A stretch of DNA of 31,812 bases, taken from the NCBI GenBank assembly GCA_036556805.1, contig DATBIS010000136.1, positions 1 to 31,812 of the forward strand. Direction: 5' to 3'. Shown piece after piece: positions 15,420 through 22,134 of this stretch (its first letter is position 1; the number at the start of each line of letters is the position of its first letter). Origin of the DNA: DATBIS01 sp036556805 (GTDB taxonomy: Bacteria; Actinomycetota; UBA4738; HRBIN12). The position numbers and the translations under genes were made by a program. The notes beneath the pieces were generated by a model, which was given only the letters and a program-made list of their open reading frames with translations, did not search any database and was not told where the DNA came from.

Positions 15420-16606
15420 GCGTCTCTCAATCGTTCGTTCGGGGACAGGGTCACGACGTCCCAGCCGGAGCGGGTGAGCGTGTGGTGCGCCTGCGAGGCA
15501 CGCCCCTCCAGCTGCGCCCGGCGGTCGGCGTCGAGCGACTCCGGGTCGTGGGGGTGGACGAGGATGGCGAGCTTCGGGCCGAACGCGGATCCGGCCCGCA
15601 CGAGCGACGGCAGCTCCGTCGGCACGGGGGGAGCGGCCACCACGACGAGCGTGGTGTCCGATCCGCTGCCCACGCGCAGGCGCGTGACGGTGGTGGCGAT
15701 CGACTGGACGCCGGAGTGCGTGACGCCGGCCAGCACGTCGAGGAACGTGTCCTCGGTCACCGGCGCGGGGGGCGAGTCCGCCGTCGCGACCCGGAGCGTG
15801 AAGCCGCCCCGGGCGAGCAGCACGCCCACCGACGCCGCGCACGAGACCGCGCGCTCGAACGCCTGGCCGCGGCTCTTGCCGAGCGCGGCCTCGCGGGTGT
15901 CCACGAACACCAGCGCGGTCGAGCGGCGCGACGACTCGTCCTGCCGGATCATGAGCTCGCCCGTCCGCGCGACGCTCGGCCAGTGCAGCCGGCGCAGGTC
16001 GTCGCCGGTCTGGTACTCACGCATCGTGTAGAACTCCTCGCCCGTGCGGAAGAGGTGCTTCGCCCGGGAGCTCCCGAAGTTCATGCCGAACGGCGAGTCC
16101 GGCGAGCTCGAGAGGTCCTCGATCTCCGGAGTGACGAGCAGCTCGTCGCGCTCGTCGAACTGCAGGCGGAGCCGCGAGAGCGCGAACGGGTCGGACACGT
16201 CGATCTTCAGTGGCCCGATCGCATACGAGCCGCGGACCTGGGGCAGGAGCGTGTACTGGGCTCGCTGCTGGCCTCGCGACGGCATCCCCGTGAGCACGAG
16301 CCGCGCCGATCGCCCGAGCTCGGACGGCAGGCGATCCTCGACCAACAGGAACGACGTGCTCGAAGGAGAGCGGTTGCTCACGTCGATCTCGACGGTCACG
16401 CGCGACCCCGGGTTCACCCGGACGTCGGAGAGCCGCCGCACGGCGGTGAGGTGCTGGCGACCCCACCGCGTGAACGTCGCCGCGAGGAGTGGGAGGGCCA
16501 CGAAGCCGATCCCGATGACCGCGAGGCCCGGCGAGCCGAGGAGACGTCCCGCGAACCACATCACGAACCCGGCGGACAGCACGACCGCACCGCGGCCGGA
16601 CGGCAT
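15377..16606 (-). CDS. DUF58 domain-containing protein (MoxR partner)
   Basis: A 409-residue protein with two N-terminal membrane segments (about 7-21 and 26-44), a beta-rich middle region (VNPGSRVTVEIDVSNRS) and the DUF58 signature REYQTGDDLRRLHWPSVARTGELMIRQDE (about 210-238; shown here only as its landmarks GDDLRRLHW and ART). A von Willebrand A-like fold with STALVFVDT follows. DUF58 proteins form a unit with MoxR ATPases, probably in chaperone-like assembly of envelope or metal-dependent proteins. The ATG overlaps the moxR stop as TGATG. The frame is open for 195 codons further upstream only because it lies antisense to and within moxR; the MPSGRGAVV start matches family N-termini. It overlaps the downstream transglutaminase gene by 43 bases. 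Confidence 0.88.
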   Translation of the reverse strand: MPSGRGAVVLSAGFVMWFAGRLLGSPGLAVIGIGFVALPLLAATFTRWGRQHLTAVRRLSDVRVNPGSRVTVEIDVSNRSPSSTSFLLVEDRLPSELGRSARLVLTGMPSRGQQRAQYTLLPQVRGSYAIGPLKIDVSDPFALSRLRLQFDERDELLVTPEIEDLSSSPDSPFGMNFGSSRAKHLFRTGEEFYTMREYQTGDDLRRLHWPSVARTGELMIRQDESSRRSTALVFVDTREAALGKSRGQAFERAVSCAASVGVLLARGGFTLRVATADSPPAPVTEDTFLDVLAGVTHSGVQSIATTVTRLRVGSGSDTTLVVVAAPPVPTELPSLVRAGSAFGPKLAILVHPHDPESLDADRRAQLEGRASQAHHTLTRSGWDVVTLSPNERLRDAWHEPRAPRLASNV

Positions 16607-17607
16607 CAGGATGCTCCGGCGACCGGCACCGGCACCTCGGCGAGGATGTCGGTGATGATGGCGACCGGCGAGCGGCCGCCCATGACGGCGTCGGCCGTCG
16701 GGATCACGCGGTGCGAGAGCGCGGGGATCGCGAGCGCCTTCACGTCGTCGGGGATCACGTAGTCGCGCTCTTCCGCCGCGGCCATCGCACGCGCGGCGCG
16801 GAGCACCATGATCGAGGCTCGGGGGCTCGCGCCCAGGTACAGGTCGGGGTGGCTCCGCGTGGCTTCGACGAGCGCAACGATGTACTGCCGCACCGCGGGC
16901 GCGACGTGCACGAGCTGCGCCTGCCGGATCATCTCGGCGACCCCCGGCGCGTCGTTCACGGGGCCGATGTCGTCGAGGGGCGCGCCGGCGCCGTGCGACT
17001 CGAGAATCTCGGTCTCCACCTCGTTGGAGGGGTAGCCGATCGACAGGCGCATCACGAACCGGTCCAGCTGGGCCTCGGGCAGCGGGTACGTGCCCTCGTG
17101 CTCGATGGGGTTCTGCGTCGCGATCACCATGAACGGCGTCCCGAGCGGGTGGGTGACGGTGTCGACCGTGACCTGCCGCTCCTCCATGCACTCCAGCAGG
17201 GCCGACTGCGTCTTCGGTGAGGCGCGGTTGATCTCGTCGCCGAGCACGATGTTCGCGAAGATCGCGCCCGGGCGAAATTCGAAGTCCCGCTGTTCCTGAT
17301 TGAAGACGTTCACCCCGGTGACGTCGGTGGGGAGCAGGTCGGGCGTGAACTGGATCCGCCGGAACGAGCAGTCGATGGACCGAGCGAGCGCCTTCGCGAG
17401 CATCGTCTTGCCGACGCCCGGGACGTCCTCGATCAGCAGGTGGCCCTCGGCGATCAGCGCGACGAGCGCGAGCCTGATCTCACGGTGCTTGCCTCGGACG
17501 ACCTTCTCGACGTTCGCTTCGATGTCGCGGAAGCTCGCGGCGAATCGCTGCCATTCCTGGGGGCGCTCTCGTACCTCCAACACGACCTCCCGGCCCGGGC
17601 CTCTCAT
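16606..17607 (-). CDS. moxR: MoxR-family AAA+ ATPase
   Basis: A 333-residue AAA+ ATPase of the MoxR/RavA group. Walker A is EDVPGVGKTMLA (residues 60-71), Walker B LGDEINRA (122-129), sensor I ATQNPIEHEGTYPLPEAQLDRF is intact, and the C-terminal lid (SPRASIMVLRAARAMA, YVIPDDVKALAIPAL) is standard. It likely works as a chaperone with the DUF58 protein encoded just downstream; stop and start overlap as TGATG. The ATG at 17607 has no ribosome-binding sequence; GTG at 17583 or TTG at 17580, behind CGGGAGG, are realistic alternatives that would shorten the N-terminus by eight or nine residues. The upstream region carries a perfect 24-bp palindrome and an ECF-sigma-like promoter motif, which suggests stress-type control. 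Confidence 0.93.
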   Translation of the reverse strand: MRGPGREVVLEVRERPQEWQRFAASFRDIEANVEKVVRGKHREIRLALVALIAEGHLLIEDVPGVGKTMLAKALARSIDCSFRRIQFTPDLLPTDVTGVNVFNQEQRDFEFRPGAIFANIVLGDEINRASPKTQSALLECMEERQVTVDTVTHPLGTPFMVIATQNPIEHEGTYPLPEAQLDRFVMRLSIGYPSNEVETEILESHGAGAPLDDIGPVNDAPGVAEMIRQAQLVHVAPAVRQYIVALVEATRSHPDLYLGASPRASIMVLRAARAMAAAEERDYVIPDDVKALAIPALSHRVIPTADAVMGGRSPVAIITDILAEVPVPVAGAS

Positions 17608-17622
17608 CGTACGGCATGTCGT

Positions 17623-17646
17623 TGCTCGCGAACGCGTTCGCGAGCA
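17623..17646. promoter_or_regulatory. Perfect 24-bp palindrome upstream of moxR, candidate operator
   Basis: The left half TGCTCGCGAACG is followed directly by its exact reverse complement CGTTCGCGAGCA, a perfect 24-bp dyad with no spacer. It starts 16 bases before the moxR ATG, in what would be the leader of the transcript starting near 17653. It could be an operator for an unidentified dimeric repressor, or fold as an RNA hairpin masking the start region. It is not a standard SOS box, since GAAC and GTTC are separated by two bases instead of four. Confidence 0.6.
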
Positions 17647-17659
17647 CCCTGCAGTGCAG

Positions 17660-17685
17660 TACGAAGGGGAACGCGGGCAGGTTCC
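17660..17685 (-). promoter_or_regulatory. ECF-sigma-type promoter motif for the moxR operon
   Basis: On the minus strand GGAAC (17685 to 17681), 17 bases, then CGTA (17663 to 17660) match the classic ECF-sigma layout of GGAAC and CGT elements. Transcription would begin near 17653, about 45 bases before the moxR ATG, and would include the 24-bp palindrome. GC-rich DNA yields such matches by chance, so this is a candidate only. Confidence 0.38.
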
Positions 17686-17834
17686 CGCAACCTTCGACGA
17701 AGCATCGATCGGCGGCCGTTCCCGCGGGCGTGGGGGGGTGTCGGCGAGACCGACCCCGTCCGCGGACGCCCCGCGCGGCCCCTATTCGCAACATCAGGCA
17801 TCTCGCCGGGGCCGGTCTCGCCGCCGCTCGCAAG

Positions 17835-17850
17835 ATTACACCGGTGTGAT
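17835..17850. promoter_or_regulatory. Near-perfect palindrome upstream of the HNH gene, candidate operator
   Basis: ATTACACCGGTGTGAT is a 16-bp dyad with a perfect ten-base core ACACCGGTGT and one mismatched pair. It stands out as AT-containing sequence in GC-rich surroundings, 60 bases before the HNH ATG. It resembles a transcription factor site; the factor is not recognised. Confidence 0.45.
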
Positions 17851-17897
17851 TCGTCCGACGCAAGCATCCGGAGGCACGCAACGCGTGATGTTGCCCG

Positions 17898-17903
17898 TAG
17901 ACT
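17898..17903 (+). promoter_or_regulatory. Candidate -10 element for a leaderless HNH transcript
   Basis: TAGACT ends exactly six bases before the HNH ATG at 17910, which would put the transcription start at the start codon. There is no Shine-Dalgarno sequence in the gap and no clear -35. The DUF402 gene has the same spacing. Confidence 0.4.
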
Positions 17904-17909
17904 TCGTCC

Positions 17910-18392
17910 ATGGGACGGGCCCTCGTGCTCAACGCGACCGACGCGCCGCTCGCGGTGGTTCCCGCGAGGCGGGCGGTCGTGCTCGTCCTCAAGGAGAAGG
18001 CCGAGGTGGTCCTGTCCAACGGCATGATCTTCCATGCCGAGAAGATCCAGCTGGAGGCGCCGTCGATCGTGCGTCTGCGCCGGTTCGTACGCATCCCCTA
18101 CCGGCCGCGCGCCCCGCTCACCCGCCGGGCCGTGTTCGCGCGTGACGATTGGACCTGCCAGTACTGCGGCGCGGCCGCGGAGAACCTCGATCACGTGATC
18201 CCGCGCTCGCGCGGTGGCGAGCACGTCTGGGAGAACGTCGTGGCCGCCTGCCGGCGCTGCAACGCCAAGAAGGAGAACCGCCTGCTCGCGGAGGCGCGGC
18301 TCACGCTCGCGCGCCGTCCGTTCGCGCCGTCCGACGGCTTCCGGCTGTCGCTCGGCCGCCCCGAGCCGGGCTGGGAGCTCTACCTGACCTGA
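17910..18392 (+). CDS. HNH endonuclease family protein
   Basis: A 160-residue HNH-type protein. The N-terminal part (GRALVLNATDAPLAVVPARRAVVLVLKEKAEVV) is a conserved actinobacterial leader domain of unknown role. The HNH/zinc module lies at about 72-120: FARDDWTCQYCG (Cys83, Cys86), LDHVIPRSRGG (His95), ENVVAACRRCNAKKEN (Asn109, Cys114, Cys117). The two CxxC pairs should bind a structural zinc, and the Asp-His plus Asn form the metal-dependent nuclease site. It is probably a housekeeping DNA-processing or repair nuclease rather than a mobile element part, as no intron, prophage or restriction gene is nearby. The substrate is not known. It ends 110 bases before mraZ and probably has its own leaderless promoter. 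Confidence 0.87.
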   Translation: MGRALVLNATDAPLAVVPARRAVVLVLKEKAEVVLSNGMIFHAEKIQLEAPSIVRLRRFVRIPYRPRAPLTRRAVFARDDWTCQYCGAAAENLDHVIPRSRGGEHVWENVVAACRRCNAKKENRLLAEARLTLARRPFAPSDGFRLSLGRPEPGWELYLT

Positions 18393-18441
18393 GCCGGGCC
18401 CTGCCCAACCGAGGTTCCTCGTGCCTGTTCCGTGCTGCCTC

Positions 18442-18470
18442 TTGACGTGGTGGAGTGTTGGTGGCATAAA
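18442..18470 (+). promoter_or_regulatory. Promoter of the dcw cluster (Pmra)
   Basis: TTGACG (18442-18447) and CATAAA (18465-18470), 17 bases apart, lie 33 bases before the mraZ GTG. It is the best sigma-70-type promoter between the HNH stop and mraZ, and no other obvious promoter is seen in the tightly overlapped genes downstream. GTGG repeats run through the spacer and the leader. Confidence 0.65.
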
Positions 18471-18496
18471 CGTGGGTCTCAGTGGAGGAAAGGGGA
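18450..18496 (+). promoter_or_regulatory. Phased GTGG repeats, candidate MraZ-binding boxes
   Basis: GTGG cores start at 18450, 18461, 18472 and 18482, with a GGGG at 18492, so they recur every 10 or 11 bases on one face of the helix. The last three read GTGGG, five bases, GTGGA, five bases, GGGGA. MraZ is known in E. coli and Mycoplasma to bind direct repeats of GTGG-type boxes with about ten-base periodicity upstream of its own gene. The array spans the -10, the start site and the ribosome-binding region, which fits autorepression. Confidence 0.6.
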
Positions 18497-18502
18497 GGAG
18501 GC

Positions 18503-18940
18503 GTGTCCGAGCTGCTCGGCACGCACGGCTATTCGCTCGACCCCAAGGGCAGGGTGTCATTGCCGCAGCGCTTTCGCGAGGCATTCGCCGATGGGGCCTG
18601 GCTGACGGTCGGGCAGGATCGCTGCCTGTACGTGTTCCCGCGGGCGGAATGGGAGCGCCGGAGCAACGAGGTCGCGGCCTTCCCGCTGTCCGACAACGAC
18701 GGCCGCGCCTACGCCCGCCTGTTCTTCGGCTCCTCCGATGAGGCGAAGGTCGACGCTCAGGGCCGGGTGACGATCCCGCAGCGGCTCCGGGAGACGGTCG
18801 GCATCCGCAAGGACGTGGTCGTGCTGGGCGTGCTCGACCGGATGGAGATCTGGGACCGGGACACCTTCGAGCGTTACCAGGCCGCCTTCGAGGGCGCGTA
18901 TCAGGCCGGCACGCTCGAACCGAGGAGGGATTCCCGATGA
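18503..18940 (+). CDS. mraZ: Transcriptional regulator MraZ
   Basis: A 145-residue MraZ, first gene of the division and cell wall cluster and an AbrB-fold DNA-binding regulator of it. It has the two tandem SpoVT-AbrB units, each with its DxxGR motif: DPKGRVSLP (residues 13-21) and DAQGRVTIP (84-92). GTG at 18503 gives VSELLGTHGYSLDPKGR, matching the family start; the frame is open to an earlier GTG at 18482, but that lies inside the GTGG array. AAGGGGAGG lies just upstream of the start. The stop overlaps the ATG of the 38-codon ORF (ATGA). Likely represses its own promoter by binding the phased GTGG repeats. Confidence 0.95.
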   Translation: MSELLGTHGYSLDPKGRVSLPQRFREAFADGAWLTVGQDRCLYVFPRAEWERRSNEVAAFPLSDNDGRAYARLFFGSSDEAKVDAQGRVTIPQRLRETVGIRKDVVVLGVLDRMEIWDRDTFERYQAAFEGAYQAGTLEPRRDSR

Positions 18941-19053
18941 AGCCACCGCTTGGCGCCGAGCTCCGGCAGAGCCTGTCGCTCATCGCGGCGACCGCGCTCA
19001 CGATGCTCGCCACGATCGCGATCGGCGTGCTCGCCGCGCACGCCGGAGCATGA
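18937..19053 (+). CDS. Small single-span membrane protein between mraZ and rsmH (38 residues)
   Basis: A 38-codon reading frame not matched to any family I know. It begins MKPPLGAELRQSL and continues as one hydrophobic stretch (about residues 12-35, rich in Ala, Leu, Ile and Thr), so one membrane helix with a short charged N-terminus, probably cytoplasmic. Several facts support real coding. Its ATG overlaps the mraZ stop as ATGA, its TGA overlaps the rsmH ATG as ATGA, and AGGAGGG lies seven bases before the ATG. By hand count 33 of 37 codons after the start end in G or C, as in its neighbours. It is therefore part of the same translational chain. It may be a small divisome or membrane peptide, or may serve to couple mraZ and rsmH translation. 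Function unknown. Confidence 0.72.
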   Translation: MKPPLGAELRQSLSLIAATALTMLATIAIGVLAAHAGA

Positions 19054-19922
19054 ATGCGTCGCTTCACGAGCCGGTCATGGCCGCCGAGGTCGTCGAGCTG
19101 CTCGGTTCGCGCACGGGCCCGGTGGTCGACATGACGCTCGGGGCCGGGGGACACGCGCTGGCGCTGCTCGAGGCCGGCGTGCCGACGGTGATCGGCGTCG
19201 ATCGCGACCCCGAGGCGATCGCGGTGGCCGCCGAGCGGCTCCGCGCGTTCGGCGATCGGTTCCGGGCGTTGCAGCGGCGGTTCGCCGAGGTCGAAGAGGC
19301 CGACGTCCAGGGGCCGGTCGCAGGCTTCCTCTTCGACCTCGGGGTGTCGTCGATGCAGCTCGACCGGCCCGACCGGGGGTTCGGCTACCGGGTCGACGGC
19401 CCGCTCGACATGCGCATGGGCGCCGGCGCGGAGCCCGACACGCCCTCCGCGGCCGACCTCGTGAACACGCTGGACGAGCGGGAGCTCGCCGACGTGCTCT
19501 ACCGCTACGGAGAGGAGCGTCGCTCCCGCCGGATCGCCGGCGCGATCGTGCGCGCGAGGCCCATCCGCACCACCGACGAGCTCGCGCATGTGGTCGTGAG
19601 CGCACTGGGACGCCGGCCGGGGGGCCCCCACCCTGCGCGCCGCACGTTCCAGGCGCTCCGGATCGCGGTCAACCGGGAGCTCGAGGAGCTCGCCGCCTCC
19701 CTGCCTCGGGCGGTCGACCTCCTCGCTCCCGGCGGCCGCGTCGTCGTGATCGCGTACCACTCCCTCGAGGACCGCATCGTGAAGGTCGCGTTCCGGGACG
19801 ACCCCCGGCTCGGCGTGCTCACGAAGAAGCCGGCGCGACCCTCCGAGGACGAGATCGAGCGAAACCCTCGGGCCCGCAGCGCCCGGCTGCGCGCGGCCGA
19901 GTGCCTGCCGGAGGCGGCGTGA
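19050..19922 (+). CDS. rsmH: 16S rRNA (cytosine(1402)-N(4))-methyltransferase RsmH (MraW)
   Basis: A 290-residue SAM-dependent methyltransferase that methylates N4 of C1402 in 16S rRNA in the cytoplasm. HEPVM at residue 6 is the family hallmark. DMTLGAGGHA (27-36) is the SAM-binding motif I and GVDRDPEAIA (49-58) motif II. FDLGVSSMQLD and the late blocks RTFQALRIAVNREL and AYHSLEDRIVK are standard, as is the RNPRARSARLRAAE tail. The ATG overlaps the 38-codon ORF stop; GGAG sits just upstream. The stop overlaps the GTG of the FtsL-like gene. Confidence 0.96.
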   Translation: MNASLHEPVMAAEVVELLGSRTGPVVDMTLGAGGHALALLEAGVPTVIGVDRDPEAIAVAAERLRAFGDRFRALQRRFAEVEEADVQGPVAGFLFDLGVSSMQLDRPDRGFGYRVDGPLDMRMGAGAEPDTPSAADLVNTLDERELADVLYRYGEERRSRRIAGAIVRARPIRTTDELAHVVVSALGRRPGGPHPARRTFQALRIAVNRELEELAASLPRAVDLLAPGGRVVVIAYHSLEDRIVKVAFRDDPRLGVLTKKPARPSEDEIERNPRARSARLRAAECLPEAA

Positions 19923-20425
19923 GCGTCCCCGCGCCCTCGCTGCCGCTCCCGGGGCCGCGCCCGCGGCGCTCGAGCTCGCCCCAACGCGGCCTTCGTCTGC
20001 CCGAGCGTCGCTCGGAGGAACCGCGGCCGTCGCGGCTCGCTTCGCCTTCCCGGCGAGCCGCGGCGCGGCCGCGGCGTGCGGGAACGCACCTCGCCTTCGC
20101 GGGGTTCGCCGGCATCGTCGTCGCGGCGCTCCTCATCGCGGTCGTGTCGATGCAGGTGATGCTCGCCCAGACGTCGTTCCGCGGCACCGAGCTGCAGACG
20201 CGCATCGCGGAGCTTTCGGATCGGTACGCGGTGCTCGCCGCCGAGGCCGCCGAGCTGTCGGCGCCCGGCCGCGTCGCCCAGTGGGCGGAGGCGCGCGGGT
20301 TCGTGCAAGCCGACGGCGCCCACACCGTGATCCTGCACGTGCCGGCGCGCGCAGGCGACGCCGGGGTCTCCGAGCTCGGCCGCGACGCCGCCCTCGTGAA
20401 GCCGATCGTCGGGGGAGCGGGGTGA
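19919..20425 (+). CDS. ftsL: FtsL-like cell division protein
   Basis: A 168-residue bitopic membrane protein in the ftsL position. A long N-terminal tail rich in Arg, Pro and Ser (residues 1-56) is followed by one membrane helix (about 58-80, ending VVSMQV), then a heptad-like region (TELQTRIAELSDRYAVLAAEAAELSA split by leucines) that resembles the septum formation initiator/FtsL coiled coil, and AQWAEARGFV, the short motif typical of FtsL ends. It would pair with FtsB to recruit and activate FtsW-FtsI at the septum. Primary sequence identity in this family is poor, so the call relies on order, topology and length. GTG overlaps the rsmH stop, and its stop overlaps the ftsI GTG. Confidence 0.75.
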   Translation: MSVPAPSLPLPGPRPRRSSSPQRGLRLPERRSEEPRPSRLASPSRRAAARPRRAGTHLAFAGFAGIVVAALLIAVVSMQVMLAQTSFRGTELQTRIAELSDRYAVLAAEAAELSAPGRVAQWAEARGFVQADGAHTVILHVPARAGDAGVSELGRDAALVKPIVGGAG

Positions 20426-22134
20426 GCCGACCGCCGGCCGGAAGGCTGGTGGCTCTGCTCATCGCCTTGACCCTCGCGTTCACCGGCATCGTGTCGCGGC
20501 TCGCCGTGCTCCAGGCGAGGGACGGCGAGGCGTTCGCGCGGATGGGGTTCGATCAGCGCGTGCGCACGGTGGCTCTGCCGGCGGAGCGGGGGCAGATCCT
20601 CGACCGTTCGCGCACGCCGCTCGCGATCACGCTCGAGGCCCGCGACATCTACGCGAACCCGACCCAGGTGCTCGACGCGCGCTCCGAGGCCGAGCGGATC
20701 GCGCCGCTCCTGGGCATGAAGGTGTTCGAGGTTCGCCGGCGCCTGCAGTCGGAGGGGACCTTCGCGTTCGTGGCCCGGCAAGTGGATCGCGACATCGCGG
20801 CGAACGTCGACGCGCTGCACCTTCCCGGCATCGGCCTGCTTCCCGTACCCAAGCGCTACTACCCGGCGGGGAACCTCGCCGCGAACGTGCTCGGGTTCGT
20901 GGGCGTCGACGGGCACGGCCTCTCGGGTCTGGAGGACCAGTACGACTCGGTGCTCGCCGGCGCGCCCGGCGAACGCACGGCGGAGGTGAACCCCGACGGG
21001 CTCCCGATCGCCCAGGGAATGGACGTGGTGCAGGCGCCGCAACCCGGCCGTGACGTCGTGACGACGATCGTGCGCGACCTCCAGTTCTACGCGCAGGTGC
21101 AGCTTCGGGAGGCCGTCGAGTCGAACCACGCCCTCGGCGGCACGCTCATCGTGATGGACCCGGTCACCGGCGACATCTACGCGATGGCGACGTATCCGAC
21201 GTTCGACCCGAACCGGTACTCGACGTACGAGCAGTCGCGCTTCCGCAACCGCGCCGTCACGGACGCGTTCGAGCCCGGTTCGGTGAACAAGGTCATCACG
21301 GCGGCCGCCGCGGTGCAGGAGGCCGCCTTCCCGCTCGATCGCCGCTTCACGGTGCCCGATCACGTCGAGGTCGACGACTACACGATCCACGACTCGCACC
21401 CGCACCCGACCGAGGAGATGACGCTCGGCGACATCGTGGCGCAGTCGAGCAACGTGGGCGCCGTTCGTGTCGCCGACCTCGTCGGCGCCGACCGGCTGTC
21501 CGCATACCTCGCGAAGTTCGGGTTCGGCGAGCCGACCGGTCTCGGCTTCCCCGGCGAGAGCGGCGGCATCGTGCCGCCTCTTGCGCAGTGGTCGGACGCA
21601 AGCCTCGCGACGATCGCGTACGGACAGGGCGTGTCGGTGACGCCGCTGCAGATGGCGTCCGTCTACGCAACGATCGCGAACGGCGGGAAGTACGTCCGGC
21701 CCAGGCTCGTACGCGGCACGCTCGACGCGAGCGGCGCGTTCGAGGCGGCGCCGGCCTCGCCGACGCGGCGGGTGGTGTCGGCCGGGACCGCCGCGACGGT
21801 CACCGAGATGCTCGCGTTCGTCGTCGCCGACGGCACCGGCTCCGCCGCGCAGATCCCCGGCTATCAGGTGGCCGGCAAGACCGGCACCGCGCTCAAGCCC
21901 GACCCGCGCACCGGCGGGTATTCGCACAAGTACGTGGCCTCGTTCATCGGGTTCCTCCCGGCCTCGCAGCCGCGCGTGGTGGTCGCGGCGATCCTGGACG
22001 AGCCGTCGACGATCTACGGCGGCATCGCGGCGGCCCCGCTCTTCCAGAAGGTCGCGCGCTACGCGATCCAGCGCCTCGGGATCGCCGCCGCCCCCGACGT
22101 CGGCATCCCGCCGCACGCGATGCCGACGGGATGA
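20422..22134 (+). CDS. ftsI: Septal peptidoglycan transpeptidase FtsI (class B PBP)
   Basis: A 570-residue class B penicillin-binding protein that cross-links septal peptidoglycan outside the membrane. One N-terminal membrane helix (about 8-28) is followed by the dimerisation/pedestal region with AERGQILDRSRTPLA (54-68) and the transpeptidase domain. SVNK (287-290) gives the nucleophile Ser287, SSN 342-344, and KTG 486-488. There are no C-terminal PASTA repeats. It is the partner of FtsW in the same operon. The GTG start overlaps the FtsL stop; the ATG of murE overlaps its stop. Confidence 0.95.
   Translation: MSRPPAGRLVALLIALTLAFTGIVSRLAVLQARDGEAFARMGFDQRVRTVALPAERGQILDRSRTPLAITLEARDIYANPTQVLDARSEAERIAPLLGMKVFEVRRRLQSEGTFAFVARQVDRDIAANVDALHLPGIGLLPVPKRYYPAGNLAANVLGFVGVDGHGLSGLEDQYDSVLAGAPGERTAEVNPDGLPIAQGMDVVQAPQPGRDVVTTIVRDLQFYAQVQLREAVESNHALGGTLIVMDPVTGDIYAMATYPTFDPNRYSTYEQSRFRNRAVTDAFEPGSVNKVITAAAAVQEAAFPLDRRFTVPDHVEVDDYTIHDSHPHPTEEMTLGDIVAQSSNVGAVRVADLVGADRLSAYLAKFGFGEPTGLGFPGESGGIVPPLAQWSDASLATIAYGQGVSVTPLQMASVYATIANGGKYVRPRLVRGTLDASGAFEAAPASPTRRVVSAGTAATVTEMLAFVVADGTGSAAQIPGYQVAGKTGTALKPDPRTGGYSHKYVASFIGFLPASQPRVVVAAILDEPSTIYGGIAAAPLFQKVARYAIQRLGIAAAPDVGIPPHAMPTG

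Larger units (their letters stand above)
17608..17909. other. Divergent intergenic region between moxR and the HNH gene
   Basis: 302 bases without a convincing gene. It holds, left to right, a 24-bp palindrome (17623-17646), the ECF-like moxR promoter motif (17660-17685, minus strand), a pair of competing inverted repeats (GGGAAC 17667-17672 with GTTCCC 17681-17686; GCGGG 17673-17677 with CCCGC 17684-17688), a second copy of GTTCCCGC (17718-17725), a G-tract near 17731-17737, the near-palindrome 17835-17850 and the HNH -10 element. A 77-codon open frame at 17616-17849 is considered spurious. Confidence 0.6.

Noticed and set aside
17631..17640. GAAC and GTTC within the 24-bp palindrome as an SOS box
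   Set aside because: The halves are two bases apart instead of four, and the flanks differ from the clear SOS box at 7209.
17616..17849. 77-codon open frame in the moxR-HNH gap
   Set aside because: No ribosome-binding site, no family features, and it crosses the palindrome and the promoter motifs of the divergent genes.
18482..18502. Earlier mraZ start at GTG 18482
   Set aside because: It lies within the GTGG repeat array and ribosome-binding region and adds Gly and Glu residues not found in MraZ; GTG 18503 matches the family start.
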